The notes under the pieces are model-generated. The model worked only from the letters and a program-made list of their open reading frames with translations. It did no database searches and was not told the origin of the DNA. A stretch of 64,000 bases of DNA from Macrosoma leucophasiata. Taxonomy: Eukaryota > Arthropoda > Insecta > Lepidoptera > Hedylidae. The stretch spans positions 21,745,501 through 21,809,500 of the forward strand of contig JAWQUS010000008.1 in NCBI GenBank assembly GCA_036365455.1. Reading direction: 5' to 3'. Position 1 is the stretch's first letter, and every line of letters starts with the position of its first letter. Both the position numbers and the translations under genes were made by a program. Positions 33,801 through 43,458 of this stretch are shown one piece after another.

Positions 33801-36800
33801 GCGTGTATTATTTTTGAATGTTACAAAAGTGCCATTCGAAACCTAAGGAAGGAACATTCTGATAAACGAGTTCAAAATTTGGCCATATATAACGCAATTG
33901 GTTTGCTCAATCCGTCGCGGTAAGTATCGAAGTTTTATTTCTTACTACATCTTATGCGACATATCTATTACATCATACAGACTTGTGTATGTTGTGTACA
34001 CTGCATGTATTTGCATACATTGATGATGCTCATTTTATTCATTTATGTCTATTTCACAGTAATTCATTATACTTTGACTGATAACATTAATTAATTGTTA
34101 ATGCAATGTTCACATTCGAATATTGCGTTTAAAAGATATCGAAATTTCTGATGTTTGTATGAAAAGTTATATAATAATGACCTTAGCTTTACTGGTGTTT
34201 GAGATGAGGTAGAACTTGAGGTCATGGTCACACTAGACATCGTTTTATTACCTAATATTTATGCCGCTAAATTATAGTAGCAAGAAGTGGTGCCAGGTGT
34301 TCCGATTTGCGCGGGAAGTCCCGATTTTCAGGGATTAGAGACACACCCCGATCATCCCTTACAATTTCTTCATATTTTCTGATCTTTATTATTTTTATTA
34401 TTATTTCAAACCTTTCCTGAATTACCTACTTTATAACCAAAATTTGCCAAATCGGTCCAGCTGTTCTCGAGTTTAAGCGAGACTAAACGAATGGCAATGA
34501 CTTTTATATTTATATAAATAAAAGAGAACTAGCAAACCAAGCGAATATAGAAGCCTGAAATGTAGAATTTTTAGACGGTAAAAGGACATTATAAAGGTTC
34601 CGTTTTACCTTTTGAAGTGCGGTACCCTTAAAATATAAAAGATTCATTAGAAAAAGGTGACTGTCGTGGCTTATTTCGGTTAGCAAAATTTACAAACAGA
34701 TGTCATTGTCCGTTACCCTTCCAAGGTTTCGGTAAATATAGGAAAGTTTTGGCGTCGCAGGTATCGACCTCAAAAACTAAACAATAATGAACCCGGGCAT
34801 AAAGCAACACGGGCCACCGGCCGCGGCGGACCGGCGTATATAGCCATAGCATTACCGATGCAAAAAAGTCGGTCATTTTTTTTTTGCGACAGGGAATTAC
34901 GTTTTACACACACACACGCACACTACAAAAATCGTCTATAACTACGAAATTCACAACTTCAAGTTTAACAAAATACATAAACAATTTCACACACACATTT
35001 AAACATCTCGGCGACAGGCATAGGAACACTTGTGCTTGTACTTTGATAGAGGGGAAAGCCTGCATATGGCTACTCCCGTCTGGTCCGCCGCGGCCGGTGG
35101 CCCGTGTTGCTCTATGAACCCGGGGAACTGAAGCGAAAGAAATGAGTAGGAAGCCCGTCTTTCATGGAATTTTTCTTCAATTCCAATTCCATTCCTTAAC
35201 TTCAGAAAACATAAGGGGCTTGTTTATGAGAAGAAGTTTTTTTTTTGTTATTTATATGTCCGTTTCAGTTAATGCCGAATATTTGTGAATGTTTAAGTAG
35301 ATATACAGGTTGTCCTTGAACTCGGGTGATAGGATAGATGGTAACTATCATGGGAAAAATCTGAAAAAATACACCCTTTTTTTAATTATGAGCATTAAAA
35401 AAATGAGTTTTGGAAAATGTTTGTTTTGTTACGAAAAATGGTATTTTTTGGTAACTGTGGTTAAAATTTAGTATTTTTGTTTTTTTAAACTTTGTAATCA
35501 AAAATAGACATCTGCAATTACATTCAAAATTAATAACACAAACGCTCTTAGTTTCTTAGAAATATGACTTAAAACCCAAAATCTATGCTTACCTATAGTA
35601 TATTAGTATATTAGGTACTTAGATTGACTGCAGCCTATATCCTTACAGTCTATAGGCTGCAGTCATCACTTAACAATGTGAACTGCATGATTGTTTGCCA
35701 CCGTCCGCCGTACCATAAAAATAGAATATCAAATCGGCTAAATAAAAAAAATATATATATTTTAATCGACCTCTACTAGATTGTTTCTATAAATCAATAC
35801 TCTATACTTATCACAACCATACAATCAAAATCATTTATGATAACTTACCGATGTACGTAAAAATACTTTGGTCATCTTCCAGATCTAGTACACGTATCCA
35901 GGTGCAGAAGGTAAATTCTCTCAATGGCGGTGTTTCAACATCATACTGCAGAAACTGTAATTTTAAATATTATAAATTTTCTGGGTGTAGGTCAAATCAC
36001 AAGTTAGTTTAATTTATATTTTACTTGTGTCTTAGAATTAACAGATATAAATGTTAAGGGCAATTTTCCACCAGAGATGTGATATGCTAATTTGCTTTGA
36101 TGTCCACCAATATGATTTATTGCACATAGCTTATGGCCTTATTACACGGCACGGTATTCAGGGTACGATAGCAAGGCTAGGGTAATAACATTTAGGGAGT
36201 TAGCGCCCTAATTAGGGCGACCGGAGCGGCCCGGTCAGCCTAACGCTCTAACTACACACAGTACAAATATGAACAGTATGAAAGTTACGTACAAAACTTT
36301 CAAAAACGGCACACTCACTCGCGAGTGACTCGGAGCTGCAGCATCGCGAGAACCGCTTAGGACCCCGTTGATGCGCATGTTTGTGTGATTATGCCGTTTC
36401 AACGTTTTGTACGTAGTTTCATAGTGTAATAAGCGGCAACCCGGTGCGAGGCCACGCCCACCCTTTCTTCCGGACCCTGAATACCGTGTCATCTAATAAC
36501 TTTTTTAGCACTGGTGGAAACGGATTCAGCTAAGATATGTTTTTTATATGGAAGGATGTGTGCTATGGATGCGTTTCATAGCGGATCTTCCTCGTACAGC
36601 TATATAGCTTAGCATTGGTGGAAACGGTCACATATTTTCGTAGCGTAGATTTCACATCTTCGCAGCATAGCAACATAGCACATCTCTAATGGAAAACACC
36701 CTAAATGTAAGGTAAGAGTGATCGTTAAAGTTGGTTTTTGGTATAGTTATTGATTCTGTTATAGACTCTATTGTCTGCATTAAAAGAAAATCTTGTCTTA

Positions 36801-39800
36801 TCCATTCCTTATCAATTTAGGGTGGGTTAAGATTACGTCACAGTAAATAGATACAAACAGTATCATAACTAAGCCCATTTAATAAAATATTTACCTACAC
36901 TCCATTGAAGCAACAGGGATGTCACTAAATTTTTTAAATAATGGTGTTATTATTTTAGCATTTACTGACGTTTAGTCAATCGTATTGGGATGTTGAATAT
37001 TTTTTTATTGGTTACCCTGTAATAGTATTGGATAAATAAATACTATTTGTCTTTGAAACATACAGTCAATAATTACTTAAAAGTTGTTAAGATATAACGA
37101 TTCAGAATGTTGCGAATTGTGAAATGACTCGTAACGGCCTAAACGACCCGGTTAGTCCAGGGGTGCGAAACCACCGTTTGATTCGAAGGGTCCATCAGTT
37201 TCAACACCAACAAGAACCATGAAAACGACACCCATGACGAAAAAGTTGATTATTTCATGAAGCCGCCATCTTGGATTAACATTTTGACAGCACCATCAGT
37301 TTCAACACCCACAAGAACCATGAAAACGACACCCATGACGAAAAAGTTGATAATTTCATGCAGCCGCCATCTTGGACTTACATTTTGACAGAACCGTCAG
37401 TTTCAACACCCACAAGAACCATGAAAACGACACCCATGACGAAAAAGTTGACAATTTCATGAAGCCGCCATCTGGGATTTACATCTTGACAGCACCATCA
37501 GTATCAACACCCACAAGAACCATGAAAATGACACCCATGACGAAAACGTTCATTATTTCATGCAGCTGCCATCTTGGATTTACATTTTGACAACACCATC
37601 AGTTTCAACACCCACGACAACACTATCGATTTCAACATTCTCAAGAACCATAAATGCAACACCAACCACCGAAAAAGTTGTAACGGAGCCACCATCTTGT
37701 ACTTTCATTTTGACAGCACTAGGTATTCATTGGTTTCAACACCCTCGAAAACCACAACAAAACACATGTAAGTATTTTTTGTACAATTAAATAAATAAAA
37801 AAAACAACCTCGAAAACCATTAAACCACACCCCTGACACCCATGACCCAACATGAAAAATCTTATTTAACACGGAAGTGATAATTCAAGTACCAACAAAT
37901 TATAATAATAACTAGCTGCCTCGACGAACTTCGTATTGCTATAGAGGTAAGTATAAAATAATTAAATGTCCAAAAAATCGAAAAATAAATTGGCCAGTCA
38001 CCCTTACCATTTAGGAATATAAAAAAATGGACATCAACCGGTTCTCATACCTACCAACGATACATACAAAATTTCATAATGATCGGTCTAGCCGCTGCGG
38101 AGGAGTAGGTATTGTTACAAACACTGTGACACGTGATTTTTATAAAAAAAACATGTTAAACTTAAAACAATACATCATTCTTACCTTTCAAAATCACCAG
38201 GAAGTTTAGAAACGAAAGCTCCGGTTTTGATGATGATGAGTTCAAACAGCCGTATACCGCGCAATACATTCGTGGCATCTTTGACACACTCGTGGAAACA
38301 AAACAAATATCGCAACGTGACCGCTTGTCTCGACGCGACACTCGCTACTGTAGCACTGCGAGAACCGCTTAGAGGCCTCGTAGATGCGCATGTTTGTGTG
38401 CGTGTGCCGTTTTGAACGCTTTGTTCGTAGTTACCTCACTGTTCTATATGTACATTGTGATTACGTCCTTTGGTAAATTGCCCAATAATGGGCATAAGAC
38501 ATAAGCCAAGACTAATGATAGTATCAAAAATCTCCTGCAGTATGTACCTAGTTAAAAATAAAACCAACAAAACGTTGTTGACTGATTTACGTCTTCATTT
38601 AAGTGTCCAAGTTTCCACAAACTATTTTCAACGAGAATCAAAATATTAATTTAACGTCTGTGTAAATGTGAAAGGTAAATTCGTTGCAAAAAATCAAACT
38701 GACGTGGGATTTCTCTGCCGGAAATTACAGGGCCGTACATTACCACTTGACCGGAACACGATAGTGCTGAACACTACCATTTGGCGGCAAGTATATAAGG
38801 TAATGCGGTGGTGCCTACGCCCTCGAGCTCCGTCACTGGAGCTCTACCACCAGTTGGTCTTACGTAACTTGCTTACACGTAGTGTTTTTATTTTGGCCCA
38901 TATGTATGTACATACATGGGGAAAAAAGTTATGCCCTTCTACACAAAATGTTAATAAGAAACGGAATCCAGTCACGTCTTGTGCGGATGAAACAATATTT
39001 TACATACATTTTAATTGTTTTATATTATTTCGCATTAACACATGCTTGTGAAATATATTTTTAAAAAAAATGGAAAGAAAAATTTTGACTTCACGCGAGT
39101 TCGCGTCTCGCCTGAAGTCAAAATTTCTTTCCATTTTTCTTTAAAATACATTTTAATTGATCCCATTGCAAATGGAAGACAAAGTATTGCCAACTATTAC
39201 CTATTGTTCGTGGATACACGGCCGCCGTACAGTTGCATACTGCGCGCATGTCGCGAGTGTGGTCTACTTTTTATCGTGGGCAAGACATCAAGAAGGAACG
39301 GTCGCACCAGCAAGGTTTTAAGACGACGTTAGGTACGATTGATATTACATAATGTTGAACAAAAACTGTTTAATTTCTCATATATGTATCTTCACGCCAG
39401 GTCCCTAACGGGGTAGGCAGAGAGTGTAGAGCGCCAGACATCCCGGTTCAGACAAACCTCTCGTGCCTCGTCTACCTTCATCATTCTCTTCATACATGCA
39501 CGCCGATTCCTAAGACTTTTGACCCCACCATCAGACAGAATTCGACCTATTTGGTCATGGTAGGTCAGCCTTGGTCTTCCTGGGCCTCTGCAACCATCCA
39601 CATTCGCATTGTATATCTGTTTAGTCATTCGCTTATTCGACATTCTTTCTATATGCCCGAACCATCGGAGCATGCCTTTTTTCATTTTTACTTTTTTTTT
39701 TTTTTTTTTTTAATTTCTTATTGAACAACAAATAACCTTAATTATCAACATTTTATATACTTCAAAGCAAATGTTCCTTTGCTAATAAAACAGCTGGCCC

Positions 39801-40423
39801 ATGCTTTTGAGCAACGCGACTCATTTCATTCGGTAGTATTCATGGTCGTTTCGACAAACTCTGACTAGTTTCATTACTGAACGCTAGTGGGTCACCGTTC
39901 CGAACAATATGCCCAATGTCCTTTGGACCGGTAATTTTAAGCAAATTGTCTGTGACAGACGGTCACCTCTATACAGACGCACTTGTAACCCCATGAGGAT
40001 GCCGTTTCTTTTCCTTTTGAAGTACGGAACTTTAAATCTAACTAATATATATTTACGACTAGTGGCTCGCCCCGGCTTCGTACAGGTGCAATGAATGTAA
40101 TATAGCCTTTATCACTCAGTGAACGTGCAGCTTGCTAATGGTAAAGGAATTTTTGAAATCGATCTAGTAGATACCTACTTTTGTGTGAAATCGTTAACAA
40201 AAAAAAACACATTTTTTTTCCTTTATAATATAAGTGTAGATACGCGCATTTCTCTAGATTCCTAACACATGCTTGCTTGCCACTTTCAAAACATTAATAT
40301 AATAACAAATTATACAACCTGTGCAAATCCCTTCTGCGTGAGCGCAATTTTGTAGACTGGCCTATTGACTGTGTCGCCCGAAGCTGCCATTGCCATTACT
40401 ATTAGCAAAATAAACAACGCCAT
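28785..40423 (-). CDS. Secreted pentraxin-like (LamG-fold) protein with long disordered tail; complete 5-exon gene
   Basis: Join of 40423-40319, 35954-35849, 32541-32333, 31175-31112 and 30856-28785. All phases agree, giving 851 codons plus stop. Residues 1-15 (MALFILLIVMAMAAS) are a signal peptide. Residues about 20-195 form a pentraxin/LamG-type domain: FTFCTWIRV near 50, HVCLSYQS near 115 (the pentraxin signature H-x-C-x-S-W with Tyr for Trp), GAWALYIDAKLVSCEA, then LPGRGSIIIGYGVADN and GFEGEIFGTN. The two cysteines match the pentraxin disulfide pair. Residues 195-851 are Asn/Ser-rich and probably disordered, with repeated Thr-Pro motifs (YETPPPVGP, IETPPPLE, KKTPPT, HTPQKVPPS). No membrane segment is seen after the signal, so secretion is inferred; ligand unknown. 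Pentraxins bind ligands extracellularly with calcium, but I cannot confirm the calcium residues. Exon joins are mine and untested by RNA. AATAAA sites lie just after the stop. Confidence 0.85.
31112..31175 (-). CDS. Pentraxin-like gene, exon 4
   Basis: 64 bases, phase 0 to 1, acceptor GTTACAG, donor GTAAGAA. It encodes LSGLVLPGRGSIIIGYGVAD-N, the 'L.P.GG.IIGYG' strand pair of the fold. It is too short to stand out as an open frame, and was found from homology style and phase. Confidence 0.85.
31288..31455 (-). mobile_element. SINE-B, partial copy in intron 3
   Basis: CGTAACTTTACGCCTATAAT, GAAGGGATTGGCAGAGC and TGTAACAGGAGGCAAGCCTG are diverged matches. It ends at AACTTTCAGAAACTGAAAAA; the tRNA-like head is missing. 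Confidence 0.65.
31636..31950 (-). mobile_element. SINE-B, full-length tRNA-derived copy in intron 3
   Basis: The 5' head, read on the minus strand, is CCTCAGTAGCGTAGTGGTAG (A-box) followed by GGGTTCGATTCCCGGG (B-box) near 31880-31895. The body holds CTTTATCTCCGCTTC, TTCTGGATGTTTCCC and GCCACCTGTTACATGGG. The 3' end is CCCCTTCGGGGATTACAGGC and GTGAAGTTACG. This is the best reference copy of the family in the window. Confidence 0.8.
32333..32541 (-). CDS. Pentraxin-like gene, exon 3 (domain core)
   Basis: 209 bases, acceptor TTGTTGCAG, donor GTATGT, ends in phase 0. It carries the signature HVCLSYQS, the following GAWALYIDAKLVSC and the Trp-rich strand VVRLWLDSGG. It is more GC-rich than its surroundings, as expected of coding sequence. 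Confidence 0.9.
32700..32945 (+). mobile_element. SINE-A, very old copy in intron 2
   Basis: ATTGGTGGTATAGTTTCAGT, TAGGTACCACCAAATTATGC, AAATGGTATTGCTTAGCACT and GTATGCTTGTTTGACATTAT follow the SINE-A order with heavy divergence. Confidence 0.5.
34190..34310 (+). mobile_element. SINE-A, degraded 5' part
   Basis: ACTGGTGTTTGAGATGAGGT…TTATTACCTAATATTTATGC…CGCTAAATTATAGTAG follows the first half of SINE-A with many changes. Confidence 0.4.
34798..35116. mobile_element. hAT-like MITE, 319 bp, 8-bp TSD AACCCGGG
   Basis: CATAAAGCAACACGGGCCAC at the left and GTGGCCCGTGTTGCTCTATG at the right. AACCCGGG flanks both ends. It lies in intron 2 of the pentraxin-like gene. The best-preserved arms of the four copies are here. 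Confidence 0.85.
35300..35600. repeat. Possible decayed retroposon ('ACAGGTTGTCC' type)
   Basis: ATACAGGTTGTCCTTGAACT...GGGTGATAGG near 35303 has the style of the 'ACAGGGTGTCC' repeats found in many arthropods. The rest is AT-rich and unrecognised. Confidence 0.3.
35620..35712. mobile_element. SINE-A scraps in both orientations
   Basis: TAGATTGACTGCAGCCTATA (minus sense) is followed at 35648 by GTCTATAGGCTGCAGTCATC ACTTAACA (plus sense), making a small palindrome of the same SINE-A segment. Confidence 0.5.
35849..35954 (-). CDS. Pentraxin-like gene, exon 2
   Basis: 106 bases, phase 0 to 1, acceptor TTACAG and donor GTAAGTT. It encodes FLQYDVETPPLREFTFC followed by TWIRVLDLEDDQSIFTYI, the first beta-strands of the domain with its first conserved Cys. 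Confidence 0.85.
36136..36497. mobile_element. Composite foldback element (second copy)
   Basis: TTATTACACGGCACGGTATTCA at the left and GAATACCGTGTCATCTAATAA at the right are inverted. The GGGCGACCGG and AAGCGGCAACCCGG arms match 11926-12333, with left and right roles exchanged. Confidence 0.7.
36249..36423. mobile_element. ~210-bp-family MITE, innermost, right end cut
   Basis: CACAGTACAAATATGAACAG at the left is intact. The right arm stops at CGTAGTTTCATA where the outer element resumes, so the last 25 or so bases are lost. Confidence 0.7.
37145..37191 (+). mobile_element. tRNA-derived SINE head, truncated
   Basis: GACCCGGTTAGTCCAGGGGT...TTTGATTCGAAGGGTC equals the first 47 bases of the SINE at 2303. 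It is cut exactly where the 101-bp satellite begins; the B-box is missing. Confidence 0.75.
37192..37790 (+). repeat. 101-bp tandem satellite, five units plus diverged copies
   Basis: Units begin CCATCAGTTTCAACACC at 37192, 37293, 37394 (CCGTCAG), 37495 and 37596, an exact 101-bp period. Each carries GAACCATGAAAACGACACCC and CAGCCGCCATCTTGGA. Shorter diverged versions continue to about 37790. Because 101 is not a multiple of three, the open frames over it are not a repeat protein. It is in intron 1 of the pentraxin-like gene. Confidence 0.9.
38275..38456. mobile_element. ~210-bp-family MITE, diverged
   Basis: CTCGCTACTGTAGCACTGCG AGAACCGCTTAG...GTGTGCCGTTTTGAACG...TTCTATATGTACATTGTG follows the right half of the family. 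The left arm is largely lost. Confidence 0.55.
38715..38855 (-). mobile_element. SINE-A, 5' half
   Basis: CTGCCGGAAATTACAGGGCC to GGAGCTCTACCACCAGTTGG. The 3' half with the poly(A) is missing, unlike normal retroposon truncation, so it is probably a deletion. Confidence 0.7.
39012..39140. repeat. tRNA-like repeat collapsed into a palindrome
   Basis: TTATTTCGCATTAACACATG leads into AATGGAAAGAAAAATTTTGA CTTCACGCGAG, then TTCG, then CGTCTCGCCTGAAGTCAAAA TTTCTTTCCATTTTT. The two arms pair over about 30 bp. It is the 43.5-kb tRNA-like repeat with the middle of the tRNA removed, leaving acceptor and T-arm pieces facing each other. Confidence 0.65.
39388..39690 (-). pseudogene. LINE ORF2 C-terminal end with 3' tail
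   Basis: About 97 open codons on the minus strand: [56 protein letters not shown] and [12 protein letters not shown]. This is the usual C-terminus of an abundant RTE-like LINE group in Lepidoptera. It is 5'-truncated at about 39690 next to a long T run. A near-identical copy lies at 62650-62950 and a scrap at 28545-28645. The frame is still open, so the insertion is recent. It is in the pentraxin-like gene's intron 1, same strand as the gene. Confidence 0.75.
40020..40115. repeat. Retroposon-tail fragments
   Basis: TTCCTTTTGAAGTACGGAAC near 40011 and GGCTCGCCCCGGCTTCGTAC near 40064 are familiar lepidopteran dispersed-repeat phrases. No coding content. Confidence 0.45.
40319..40423 (-). CDS. 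Pentraxin-like gene, exon 1 (signal peptide)
   Basis: 35 codons from the ATG at 40423, ending in phase 0 before GTTGTA. It encodes the signal peptide and the start of the domain (…NRPVYKIALTQKGFAQ). A good acceptor, TTTTCAG, lies at 40443, so an untranslated first exon further upstream is likely. An out-of-frame ATG sits 11 bases before the start. Confidence 0.8.
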
Positions 40424-40544
40424 TTCGTTAACATACGCCGATCTGAAAACCGAAAAAAATTCCTGTAGCTTACGAACAATAAATCGAGAAGAAGTATAAT
40501 CAGTGACCCCACGATATCAACAGATAACGCAGCCTAGGTCTCGG

Positions 40545-40650
40545 AAAACTATTTCAAGGCTGGCAGTGCGTTGGCAATTCCTCTGGTGTTGCAAATGTTC
40601 ATAGGTAATTGACTGTCAAGCAGACGGGCCACTTGAAGCAATTACAAAAT
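40545..40650 (+). repeat. Fragment of retroposon family E
   Basis: GGCTGGCAGTGCGTTGGCAA TTCCTCTGGTGTTGCAAATG and AAGCAGACGGGCCA match the 3' part of 20860-21350. Confidence 0.6.
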
Positions 40651-41204
40651 ACATTCATAAATAATCCCGCTTAATGGCGAATTCCACACACGCGATTCCA
40701 CACGAAACAAAAAAAAACAAAAATCAAAAATGCTTCATTCATTTTAAACGGTATAACAGGTAACATCGCTAGGGCCCCCATACTGGCGTGTGTGTCTGCG
40801 TGTGTGTGGGAGTGTATGTCTGTGTGCACGCACGCGTGCGCGTGCTCTAGCTCATAGCGATTTTATTTTTCTCTGACCCACATCTGTGTCGTAAAAAAAA
40901 CTTATCAACATCTAATAGAAGTAATGTGGCTCTAGAAAGATCGATATTTATTTTACAAATGTCGAAATCCTTCAAATTTTAACCGAAGAGAAGATTGATA
41001 AGTATGACCTTAGATAGTGCCTTGAAATATGCCTGTGATAATTTAATTGACACCAGTCAACTGAACGCAAAGATTACAAAATAGCAAATTAATTTAACAT
41101 GAAAGTGCAATAGCCGTATTTTTTACAAGCACACATTGGTTGGATCTGAATGACTTAAAAATTGGATGTAAATCATATAGATCTATATAATAATAATAAT
41201 AATA

Positions 41205-41480
41205 ACGGCAACCCTTGATACGTCCCACTGCTGGGCACGAGTCTTTACCCTTTTGGGAGGAGGCCTGAAGCTTATTCCACCACGCTGCTCTAATGCGGTT
41301 TGGTGGAGATAAGGGTTAGTGGCCAACCCGCTGTCAAATGTTTTCAAACCGCCCATGAGGCCTCCGACAAGGTTTAACGACTGCTAATCTATCGATAGCA
41401 ACCGGGACCGACGGCTTAACGTACCCTCCGAAGCACGGAAACGCGCATTTTAATTTGCCACTAGCGGTCACCCACAGAAT
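41205..41480 (-). mobile_element. 5S-derived SINE, body and tail
   Basis: The (AAT)n tail is at the left (41190-41205), then GATACGTCCCACTGCTGGGC, AACCCGCTGTCAAATG and GCCACTAGCGGTCACCCA at the right. Only the C-box side of the 5S head remains, at 41465-41476. Confidence 0.7.
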
Positions 41481-41878
41481 TGTATTAAATTTTTGCGTTA
41501 CAGTTATACCTACCTAGCAGGTGTTGGTTAGGCCAAAACTCTTCAGTTTCATTTGATTAGAGAATTAGATTGTCCACTAACACTTAGTTTTGTAAGCCTC
41601 TTACTAACAAATAATGAATGGATTTTGATTATCTGAATTTCATGTATGAATATAATAATAATGATTATTATGAAATATATAAACCCAAAACCTAACATTT
41701 GATTATCAAAACCTTAGAGACGTATGTAGCAATCTTTTCTCTCTATTTTATTTATAACCTTACTTTTTTAGTCTGAATCTTAAATGCCCTAATTTCATCT
41801 AATTAGAAAGAAAAACCAACAACGTGGGTACGATGCGGCGGGCGAGTTTGACCTAACCTGACAAAGTCGGAGTGCCCC

Positions 41879-42062
41879 AATAAAAAAATAAAAAATAAAA
41901 TATATATTTATTGACAAAAATCTCTTTTACATTATCGTGGTTGAGACTTCCCAGTAAGTTATCAAAGATACTTGAGTTGGGAATGTCTTGCTACTTCCCA
42001 AGTGGGTAACATTAGATTTTTCTTTTTAAAACTATGTTATATAATAATAATAATAATATGTA
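41879..42062 (-). mobile_element. Short retroposon, second copy of 9183-9364
   Basis: AATAAAAAAATAAAAAATAA at the left (tail), ATATTTATTGACAAAAATCT, CTTCCCAGTAAGTTATCAAA, GGGAATGTCTTGCTACTTCC and (AAT)n at the right match the inserted element at 9183-9364 in reverse over about 180 bp. Confidence 0.7.
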
Positions 42063-42123
42063 ATATATAAATAAATACAAGTTAACGTAGATATGATAAG
42101 TTAAGGTTTTTTAGTTTAAGGTA

Positions 42124-42128
<5 letters not shown>

Positions 42129-42178
<50 letters not shown>
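42129..42178 (+). repeat. (TG)25 microsatellite
   Basis: An uninterrupted TG run of about 50 bases, followed by imperfect TG-rich sequence to about 42225. It produces spurious Val-Cys and Thr-His open frames. Confidence 0.95.
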
Positions 42179-42181
<3 letters not shown>

Positions 42182-42229
42182 ATGTTCGTGTGGGTGTGTG
42201 TATGTGTGGTGTGCGCGTGGTGTTTTTTT

Positions 42230-43200
42230 GGTGTTGATAATATTCTCCAACTTTTCTCCCAATAGCCAGTATTATTACATATTCTCTGCCCACAGCCCCA
42301 CACAGTCCCAATCTCGCGTAACTATAATAATGTTGTTTTAAGTATTTTTTATATTGTATAAAGTCATGCACGCTTAAATGTCTTTGCCTTTGGCGGCGTC
42401 GTGTGGCGGGTTGCTCACATCCCTCTAGAATGGTCGAGAAGGGCAATGGCTGTCACATGCGTCATACTCGTGAACGGGTGCTGTTGGTGGGGACTGGTCT
42501 GTTTTGATTTGCAGGAGCTACATCACATTTAGTAGATAGCAGTTTATTTGCATCTATGCTATGGACGTTCACATTATTTAGTTTTTCCACGATAATCTGT
42601 ACTAGATTTAAGCTCTCATTTAAAAGAGCTCTTACTGAGTTTGTTTGGTAGCGGAGTTCTTCTCAGTAGTGACTGCACTTGGAACTCTGCTAAGTAAATA
42701 ACTTTGATCTTGTCGAATAAGTTTTTCTTTTTCTTCATTTATCATCATAGAAGGAATTGAAATATTTTGTGATTATTATGTTTTAACTAAGTAGTTTAAA
42801 TACTAATTTTTAATTTACTATTAATATATGTTTTTGCTTTTACTATATGTAATGGTTTTTCACTCTAGGTATTTTATGAGCATATTTTTAATTAGTAATA
42901 ATAGTATTTATAATAGTAGAAATAGTATTCTTTTAATGATGTTTTTATAAATTTCCATTAACCATATTTCGGAATATTAAACACACATATTTTGACTTTA
43001 CGGCATGCAAAATTAGGAGAATTAATATTGTGGTAGGTATTCGGCTTTATGACAAAATTTTATTCCTACTTAAAAATGCACAACAACATTTCGAACTTTT
43101 ATTTTTATTGAAGTTTATTGCAAACGCGTTATGAATAATGATTTTCGGACTAACAATTTTATGTGAAGTAAGGCATATTTAAATGCACTTAAATGAATAA
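42230..43200. other. Intergenic, no gene recognised
   Basis: AT-rich, with only a short GC-richer stretch at 42370-42500. It lies between the two divergent genes. I see no exon or promoter element that I can defend. Confidence 0.4.
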
Positions 43201-43204
43201 ACTT

Positions 43205-43340
43205 CCTCATAAAAATCTAAGTTTGGCGTAACCGGAACACGGTAGCGATGAAGACAACTGTTATGTGGCAAGTATATTAGATATTGCGGTCGAGGCCATG
43301 CCCTCAAGCTTCGTCTCTAGAATTCTATTACCTCCCAGTA
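43205..43340 (-). mobile_element. SINE-A, old 5' half
   Basis: AACCGGAACACGGTAGCGAT, GGCAAGTATATTAGATATTG and AATTCTATTACCTCCCAGT follow SINE-A in reverse with many changes. A related plus-strand scrap lies at 43895-43990. Confidence 0.5.
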
Positions 43341-43458
43341 AATAGATACTTCTACGTAATAATGTCAGTTAAGTGACTAAGTGAAAGTAATTAATTGAAA
43401 AAAAAACAAAAACAGAGATTCAATGATCTCTGCTTTTTTTTCAGTATGGTATATAGGT

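Larger units (their letters stand above)
36054..36704. mobile_element. Outer MITE of a three-level nest in intron 1
   Basis: TTAAGGGCAATTTTCCACCA GAGATGTG at the left pairs with CACATCTCTAATGGAAAACA CCCTAA at the right. The interior repeats GGTGGAAACGG (near 36515 and 36615). It is split by the composite foldback at 36136-36497, which itself holds the MITE at 36249-36423. Confidence 0.7.

Noticed and set aside
37372..37790. Open frames over the 101-bp satellite as a repeat protein
   Set aside because: The period is not a multiple of three, so each unit is read in a different frame; no start or splice support.
42111..42446. Thr-His and Val-Cys rich open frames
   Set aside because: They are translations of the (TG)25 microsatellite in several frames.
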